Notes under the pieces: generated by a model | Seen by the model: only the letters and a program-made list of their open reading frames with translations | Databases searched by the model: none | Told to the model about the DNA's origin: nothing | Shown here: in pieces, positions 7,904-11,209 of the stretch | Position numbering within the stretch: the first letter of the stretch is position 1 | Layout of the letters: each line of letters opens with the position of its first letter | Assembly (NCBI GenBank): GCA_900554835.1 | Contig: USJD01000116.1 | Location: 1-11,209 of the forward strand | Direction: 5' to 3' | Origin: an uncultured Prevotella sp. | Lineage (GTDB): Bacteria > Bacteroidota > Bacteroidia > Bacteroidales > Bacteroidaceae | DNA length: 11,209 nucleotides | Program-made: the position numbers and the translations under genes

Positions 7904-8653
7904 TTATGCTTTAGCCTTCTTTTTCTCTTCCTTCTTGTTTTTATCAGCAGGCTTCAGTTCTTTCTTTTCCTCGGTCTTTTTAGACTCTTTCTTGTTTTCT
8001 GATTTCTTGGACTCTTTCTTAGTCTCCTCAGCCTTTACGCTTTCCTTTTTATCGGTTTGCGTTTTCTTCTCATCCTTCTTTCCGGCAACTTCAATAACGA
8101 GGAAATCAGTATCTCCGTCAATAAAATGGAGAGCCTTGCGGAAAGCTTTGCTGGCACCAGCAGGTACAATGATATCGTGGAGCTGGTCGCAGTCATCAAA
8201 AGTATGGCGGCTCAGTTTGGCAGGAACGCCGGCAAAAGTAATCTTCTTGAGTTTGTCGCATTCAGCAAAAGCATATCCCCTTACCTCCTTGACACCGGCA
8301 GGGATATAGACGTTATCCAGTTCATCACAATCATAGAAAGCATCGTGCTCTATCTCTTTCACGGAGTTGGCTATGATGACATTCTTGAGTTGTTTCTTGC
8401 CACGGAAAGCCATTTCGCCAATGATGGTTACTCCCTCAGGAATGGTGAAACTTGCCTCATTACTCATGCAATAGATGAGGCGCTTCTTATCGGTAGTATA
8501 AACCGCCTCTCCATCATAGTCGAAGTCATCACTGTCAATCTTCTGAAGGGCGAGGTTGAGCACTAAGCTCTCAAACTTATCGTCCTTCTTGCCTTCTTTC
8601 TTGGAACTCTTTTTCTTGAGAATCTCCAGAATTGCTTTCTTGTTCTCTTTCAT
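7904..8653 (-). CDS. Cytoplasmic BspA-type leucine-rich-repeat protein with lysine-rich tail
   Basis: The 249-residue product has three parts. The N-terminus (1-26) carries 11 lysines and no signal peptide. The middle (about 71-175) contains four to five BspA/LRR_5 repeats of about 23 residues with the pattern I-P-x-G-V-x-x-I-x-x-x-A-F-x-x-C-D-x-L, a scaffold known for protein binding. The tail (190-249) is low-complexity: 25 of 60 residues are Lys and 15 are Asp or Glu, arranged as KK pairs every four to five residues with Ser, Thr and Glu between. Such proteins are usually exported in this phylum; this one appears to stay in the cytoplasm. It is the first gene of the ppk1-ppx operon, with a good -7 box about 80 bases upstream. 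Function unknown. A role in binding polyphosphate, nucleic acid or an acidic partner fits the tail but is inference only. Confidence 0.85.
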   Translation of the reverse strand: MKENKKAILEILKKKSSKKEGKKDDKFESLVLNLALQKIDSDDFDYDGEAVYTTDKKRLIYCMSNEASFTIPEGVTIIGEMAFRGKKQLKNVIIANSVKEIEHDAFYDCDELDNVYIPAGVKEVRGYAFAECDKLKKITFAGVPAKLSRHTFDDCDQLHDIIVPAGASKAFRKALHFIDGDTDFLVIEVAGKKDEKKTQTDKKESVKAEETKKESKKSENKKESKKTEEKKELKPADKNKKEEKKKAKA

Positions 8654-8675
8654 TTAATTATAATGTTAATATGAA

Positions 8676-8697
8676 TGTCTTCTCTTGTCTTCTCTTG
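8676..8697. repeat. 10-bp tandem repeat in the leader of the LRR-ppk1-ppx operon
   Basis: TGTCTTCTCT occurs twice back to back (8676-8685, 8686-8695), followed by TG. In the transcript it reads as a purine-rich AGAGAAGACA repeat about 23-43 bases before the LRR start codon. It could be a weak ribosome-loading element, a protein-binding site, or a chance slippage repeat. Confidence 0.6.
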
Positions 8698-8733
8698 CTC
8701 CAACAAGTAGGAAACATGTATTTCTTTTCGGGT

Positions 8734-8741
8734 GCAAAGTT
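8734..8741 (-). promoter_or_regulatory. -7 box of the LRR-ppk1-ppx operon
   Basis: On the minus strand TAACTTTG (8741 to 8734) is an exact TAnnTTTG match. A start near 8728 would give a leader of about 75 bases. The -33 region is poor (TTTA too far, TTTC too near), which would fit a promoter that needs an activator. Confidence 0.6.
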
Positions 8742-8793
8742 ACGACGATATTTTGAAAGCATGGGTGTAAAGCGCATTACGTGTTTGTGACGA

Positions 8794-8842
8794 TTGTGTT
8801 ACAAGGCAGTATTGTATGTTACAAATATATTTCAGATATATT
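8794..8842. promoter_or_regulatory. Candidate operator: two TTGT..ACAA palindromes and an AT-rich inverted repeat
   Basis: TTGT-GTT-ACAA (8794-8804) and TTGTA-TGT-TACAA (8812-8824) are perfect small palindromes. They share TGTTACAA, and the two copies start exactly 20 bp apart, about two helical turns. AATATAT-TTCAG-ATATATT (8824-8842), a perfect 7-bp inverted repeat, abuts the second. All lie 53-101 bp upstream of the -7 box of the polyphosphate operon, a usual activator position. They lie beyond the permease terminator, so they are not part of its coding unit. The rest of the 297-base gene-free stretch 8654-8950 holds only the leader, promoter and permease terminator listed separately. Confidence 0.45.
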
Positions 8843-8860
8843 ACAGAGAGGGATGGGGAT

Positions 8861-8899
8861 AAAAAAATCCGGTTAGAACCCCATGAGTTCCAACCGGAT
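8861..8899 (-). terminator. Rho-independent terminator of the purine permease gene
   Basis: ATCCGGTT-A-GAAC pairs with GTTC-C-AACCGGAT around a seven-base loop (8867-8899, one internal mismatch). On the minus strand the stem runs straight into a seven-T tract (8867-8861). It lies about 50 bases after the permease stop and separates that unit from the polyphosphate operon. Confidence 0.88.
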
Positions 8900-8950
8900 C
8901 TGTTCATTATATAGTTAAAATGATCATCTAAACCATATTTTCATCTCTGT

Positions 8951-10249
8951 TTAGATGAAGATATATTTCAGCACGAAGAGGATAGCCAATACCCACATGG
9001 TGATGCTCAGCTTCTTGATGTTTCCGCAGCAGGCGTTGATGGCCACATAACTGATCATACCGCAGAGAATACCATCAGAAATGCTATAGGTGAGCGGCAT
9101 CATGATGATGGTGATGAAGGCAGGGATAGACTCTGCATAGTCGTTCAGGTCGATGTCCTTGATAGGCGACATCATATACAGACCCACGATGACGAGTACA
9201 GGAGTAGTTGCTGCAGAAGGAACTGACAGGAACAGTGGTGCGAAGAACAGGGCCACTAAGAAGCACATGGCAGTAACGAAGGCAGTAAGACCCGTACGTC
9301 CGCCCTGTGCCACACCCGAAGCACTCTCCACGTAGGTGGTAGTAGTACTTGTTCCGAAGCAGGCACCAGCCACGGTAGCCACAGCATCCGCCATGAACGC
9401 CTTGTTGAGTCCGTGGATTCTTCCGTCCGGTTTCATCATGCCCGCTTTGGTGCAGACGCCCACGAGTGTGCCCATCGTATCAAACATATCGATGAAGAGG
9501 AAGGTGAAGACGATGACCACCATATCGATGGAGAAGACGTTGGAGAAATCAAACTGGCAGAAGATAGGTGAAACCGAAGGTGGCACATCTACCAGTCCGT
9601 GTATTTCCGTGATGCCCATAGGAATGCCGATGAGCGTAGTAGCGAGAATACCGATGAGCAGGTTGCCAGGCACTTTCTTGATGACGAGCACGCTGGTCAG
9701 GATGATGCCGATAACGCCGAGCAGGGCAGAGCCTTCGGTGATTTTGCCGATGGTGACGAAAGTAGCTTCATTGGCAGCCACGATACCAGCATTCTTCAGA
9801 CCGATGAAGGCGATGAAGAGGCCGATACCAGCACCGATGGCACGTTTCAGGGAAGCCGGAATGGCATCCACCATCATCGAGCGGATACCGGTAGCGGAGA
9901 GGATGATGAAGATGAAACCTTCGATGAGAACAGCCGTGAGTGCCATCTGCCAGGAATAGCCCATAGTGAGGCAGACCGTGAATACGAAGAAAGCGTTCAG
10001 ACCCATACCAGGGGCAAGTCCGAAAGGTTTCTTGGCATAGACAGCCATCACGAGTGTACCCACAATGGCAGCCAGTACGGTGGCAGTGAACACAGCGTGT
10101 GTATCCATGCCCTGAGCGGCGAGATTACTGAAAATGTTAGGGTTTACGGCCAGGATATAGGCCATGGTGAGGAAGGTGGTGATACCAGCAGCCACCTCCG
10201 TCTTCAGTTTGTTTTGAGCAGGGTCAAAACCGAATAACTTTTGCAACAT
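8951..10249 (-). CDS. NCS2/AzgA-type purine (adenine/guanine/hypoxanthine) permease
   Basis: This is a 432-residue polytopic inner membrane protein, the usual length of AzgA-like transporters, with about 12-14 hydrophobic segments. Signatures seen: G-I-T-T-F-L-T-M-A-Y-I-L near the N-terminus, A-P-G-M-G-L-N-A-F-F, G-I-G-L-F-I-A-F-I-G-L-K-N-A-G-I-V, F-I-D-M-F-D-T-M-G-T-L-V-G-V, and T-Y-V-E-S-A-S-G-V-A-Q-G-G-R-T-G-L-T-A. The last two carry the acidic residues that bind substrate and proton in this family. It should import purine bases with protons for salvage; which base is preferred cannot be read from the sequence. It has its own terminator downstream and no partner in the operon. Upstream, TAATTTCG (10294 to 10287) is one base off a -7 box. 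No purine riboswitch fold is apparent in the short leader. Confidence 0.93.
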   Translation of the reverse strand: MLQKLFGFDPAQNKLKTEVAAGITTFLTMAYILAVNPNIFSNLAAQGMDTHAVFTATVLAAIVGTLVMAVYAKKPFGLAPGMGLNAFFVFTVCLTMGYSWQMALTAVLIEGFIFIILSATGIRSMMVDAIPASLKRAIGAGIGLFIAFIGLKNAGIVAANEATFVTIGKITEGSALLGVIGIILTSVLVIKKVPGNLLIGILATTLIGIPMGITEIHGLVDVPPSVSPIFCQFDFSNVFSIDMVVIVFTFLFIDMFDTMGTLVGVCTKAGMMKPDGRIHGLNKAFMADAVATVAGACFGTSTTTTYVESASGVAQGGRTGLTAFVTAMCFLVALFFAPLFLSVPSAATTPVLVIVGLYMMSPIKDIDLNDYAESIPAFITIIMMPLTYSISDGILCGMISYVAINACCGNIKKLSITMWVLAILFVLKYIFI

Positions 10250-10358
10250 GTTTGTTTAAAATTAATATGTGTTTTGAATTTCGCTGCGAAATTACAAATA
10301 AAAACTGAAATTCGTATAAAATTATTGTGGAAAATGGAGAAAACTCATTTGTTTTTAG

Positions 10359-10366
10359 TATCTTTG
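10359..10366 (+). promoter_or_regulatory. -7 box upstream of the DUF2442 unit
   Basis: TATCTTTG is an exact TAnnTTTG match, with no convincing -33 TTTG at normal spacing. A start near 10371 would place the structured leader at the very 5' end of the RNA. Confidence 0.55.
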
Positions 10367-10372
10367 CCCTCG

Positions 10373-10408
10373 AAAGAGGGGAAGTTCCCGCTGGCAGCAG
10401 CTCTTTTT
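10373..10408 (+). promoter_or_regulatory. Structured leader RNA with terminator-like end
   Basis: AAAGAG (10373-10378) pairs with CTCTTT (10401-10406), enclosing GGGA-AGT-TCCC (near 10379-10389) and GCTG-GCAG-CAGC (from 10390), which gives a three-way-junction-like fold. TTTTTG follows at once. It lies a few bases after a -7 box, so it could be a leader, an attenuator, or a very short terminated RNA. No known riboswitch was recognised. Confidence 0.4.
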
Positions 10409-10431
10409 GTAATAAAATAAATATATTTATA

Positions 10432-10455
10432 ATGGGTAAACTTGCTTTGATATAA
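10432..10455 (+). CDS. Possible 7-residue leader peptide (MGKLALI)
   Basis: ATG at 10432 opens seven codons, M-G-K-L-A-L-I, ending with TAA at 10453-10455. The last A of the stop is the first base of the DUF2442 ATG (TAATG). The downstream start has no Shine-Dalgarno of its own, so re-initiation after this peptide is plausible. It could instead be the relic of a gene start cut off by an old insertion, or chance. Confidence 0.35.
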   Translation: MGKLALI

Positions 10456-10694
10456 TGTGTAAATTCAAAGATACAACTTTAGGAATCAAGAAACTGGATT
10501 TTGGAGTAAAGCGTGGAGCAATGGCAGTATTCTTGACCGATGGACGAGAAGTAATAGTTCCAATATCTATGTTCCCCGACATAAAAAGTCTAAGTAAGAA
10601 GCAGAGAGAGGATTATATGATTATGGACGACCAGTATTTCTCATTTGATGCTTCAAGTAAAATTTACTCGGTCAAAGATATTTTGAAATATTAA
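10455..10694 (+). CDS. DUF2442 domain protein
   Basis: The 79-residue product matches the DUF2442 pattern along its length: a strand F-L-T-D-G-R-E-V-I-V-P-I-S-M-F-P, a helix with L-S-K-K-Q-R-E-D-Y, and a final F-S-F-D-A-S-S-K-I-Y-S-V-K-D-I-L. The family is small and of unknown function. It is often found beside DUF4160 proteins in mobile or toxin-antitoxin-like pairs. No DUF4160 partner is present here; the only upstream unit is the 7-codon leader. Base composition is clearly more AT-rich than the permease and ppk1, fitting an accessory gene. The stop is two bases from a hairpin terminator shared with the convergent 57-codon gene. The ATG at 10455 is the only start that preserves the whole domain. 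Confidence 0.78.
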   Translation: MCKFKDTTLGIKKLDFGVKRGAMAVFLTDGREVIVPISMFPDIKSLSKKQREDYMIMDDQYFSFDASSKIYSVKDILKY

Positions 10695-10696
10695 GT

Positions 10697-10724
10697 AATA
10701 AGCCCACTGAAAAGTGGGCTTATT
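10697..10724. terminator. Shared bidirectional terminator with GAAA loop
   Basis: AATAAGCCCACT (10697-10708) and AGTGGGCTTATT (10713-10724) form a perfect 12-bp stem closed by a GAAA tetraloop. The stem end supplies U-rich sequence in both directions (TTATTTAAATTT on +, TTATTACTTAATATTT on -). It sits two bases after the DUF2442 stop and five bases after the stop of the convergent small gene, so it probably ends both. Confidence 0.9.
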
Positions 10725-10729
10725 TAAAT

Positions 10730-10903
10730 TTATCTTAATCCTGATTTGCGTAACATTTCTCTCATTTTTATAACAAATGGGTCTTTGTTTCTATCTCTTT
10801 TTGTTCTTGAAAGAAATGCTTTTTCGTTTGCTTCCATTTCTTCGCGAAAACGAATTGCGTCTTCGCCATGTAGAGTAGGAATTGCTTTTATTGCTGTTGC
10901 CAT
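10730..10903 (-). CDS. Small 57-residue charged protein, antitoxin-like
   Basis: Read on the minus strand, ATG at 10903 opens 57 codons to a TAA at 10732-10730. The product begins M-A-T-A-I-K-A-I-P-T-L-H-G-E-D-A-I-R-F and continues as a mostly helical, strongly charged chain ending M-L-R-K-S-G-L-R. A strong AGGAGG lies eight bases before the ATG, the best Shine-Dalgarno in the window, and an exact -7 box lies further upstream. Together with the terminator right after the stop this makes a real gene convincing despite its size. The P-T-L-x-G-E-x-A-x-x-F opening resembles small antitoxin-like proteins of Bacteroidota as I remember them, but I cannot confirm a family. No toxin partner lies beside it in the same direction. 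The convergent neighbour is the DUF2442 gene. Confidence 0.72.
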   Translation of the reverse strand: MATAIKAIPTLHGEDAIRFREEMEANEKAFLSRTKRDRNKDPFVIKMREMLRKSGLR

Positions 10904-10942
10904 ATTTATGTCCTCCTATTAATTAAATTATTATATCTGCTG

Positions 10943-10950
10943 CAAAGATA
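10943..10950 (-). promoter_or_regulatory. -7 box of the 57-codon gene
   Basis: On the minus strand TATCTTTG (10950 to 10943) is an exact TAnnTTTG match, about 40 bases before the ATG. A start near 10936 would leave a 33-base leader containing the AGGAGG site. No clean -33 element is visible. Confidence 0.6.
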
Positions 10951-11003
10951 ATGCAAACGAGCGCAATGAAAACTTGTTTTCAGATTGCCGAGTGCAGCTT
11001 ATC

Positions 11004-11053
11004 TTATGCAAAAATACGAGTTTTCTTCGTAACTTCCAAATTTTATTGCATAA
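11004..11053. repeat. Perfect 8-bp inverted repeat with 34-bp spacer
   Basis: TTATGCAA (11004-11011) and TTGCATAA (11046-11053) are exact inverted copies; two further pairs form inside after one mismatch. The spacer is AT-rich. It could be a regulator site pair, a recombination half-site pair, or chance in AT-rich DNA. The 215 bases from 10904 to 11118 hold no gene I can support. Confidence 0.4.
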
Positions 11054-11115
11054 AAATGGGAGAATCTCCTCTTCTTTCGCAAGTAGAGGGATAATAACCT
11101 TACTTAATAATACCA

Positions 11116-11147
11116 GAAATGATTTTGACCGGAAATGACTTTGACCA
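11116..11147. repeat. Two-copy 16-bp tandem repeat
   Basis: GAAATGATTTTGACCG (11116-11131) and GAAATGACTTTGACCA (11132-11147) match at 14 of 16 bases. A partial echo, GACCGGAATTATGA, follows at 11151. Each copy contains TGAYTTTG, one base off a TAnnTTTG -7 box, and the array overlaps a possible start codon. Confidence 0.6.
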
Positions 11148-11209
11148 AAAGACCGGAATTATGAGGGCTAACGTTAATGTAGTTAAAATAATCAGAGAAA
11201 ATGATGGTT
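11119..11209 (+). CDS. Possible gene start, incomplete at window end
   Basis: ATG at 11119 opens a frame that stays open for 30 codons to the end of the window, beginning M-I-L-T-G-N-D-F-D-Q-K-T-G-I-M-R. A second in-frame ATG at 11161 would start M-R-A-N-V-N-V-V-K-I-I-R-E-N-D-G. No Shine-Dalgarno stands before either. Too little is present to name a family, and 30 open codons can occur by chance. Confidence 0.25.
   Translation, partial: MILTGNDFDQKTGIMRANVNVVKIIRENDG

Noticed and set aside
10250..10358. Purine riboswitch upstream of the permease
   Set aside because: The leader is short and AT-rich, with no three-stem junction or conserved loop sequences on the minus strand.
10345..10430. 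Minus-strand reading that ends like a protein C-terminus (A-A-A-S-G-N-F-P-S-F-E-G-K)
   Set aside because: The frame has no start signals and runs back through the antisense of the DUF2442 gene; the region is better explained as promoter and leader on the + strand.
11055..11096. 12-codon + strand frame M-G-E-S-P-L-L-S-Q-V-E-G followed by stop
   Set aside because: No promoter, Shine-Dalgarno or coupled gene downstream; a frame this short is expected by chance.

Overview
The window looks like chromosomal DNA of a Bacteroidota member, most likely Prevotella/Segatella. The reasons are repeated TAnnTTTG promoter -7 boxes, a signal-peptide outer-membrane barrel of the OMP_b-brl type, a BspA-type leucine-rich-repeat protein, and weak or absent Shine-Dalgarno sites before most genes. 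The genus is inferred from style, not from a search.

Left part (1-4850): the 3' end of an FKBP-type prolyl isomerase (+) converges on a TonB-receptor-like outer membrane barrel gene (-). Divergent from the barrel gene is a two-gene + strand operon: a membrane sensor histidine kinase and an OmpR-type response regulator. The operon ends at a strong nested hairpin terminator (4799-4845) that probably also serves the convergent genes to its right. The two-component pair may control the barrel gene, but only the layout suggests this.

Middle (4861-8866): a minus-strand polyphosphate operon, read from right to left. It has a promoter with operator-like palindromes, a cytoplasmic BspA-LRR protein with a very lysine-rich tail, polyphosphate kinase ppk1, and exopolyphosphatase ppx. 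The ppk1 stop and ppx start overlap as TAATG, so synthesis and breakdown of polyphosphate appear translationally coupled. The lysine-rich LRR protein at the head of the operon, and a Lys/Asp-rich insertion inside PPK1, are the most interesting coding observations. Both could be polyphosphate-interacting segments.

Right part: an AzgA/NCS2-type purine permease (-, 8951-10249) with its own terminator is followed by an AT-rich accessory-looking segment (10260-11209). That segment holds a structured leader, a 7-codon leader peptide coupled by TAATG to a DUF2442 protein, and a convergent 57-codon gene with a near-perfect Shine-Dalgarno. The two small genes share a 12-bp hairpin terminator with a GAAA loop. 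Beyond them are an inverted repeat, a 16-bp tandem repeat, and a possible gene start running off the window. No rRNA, tRNA, CRISPR array or insertion sequence was recognised.
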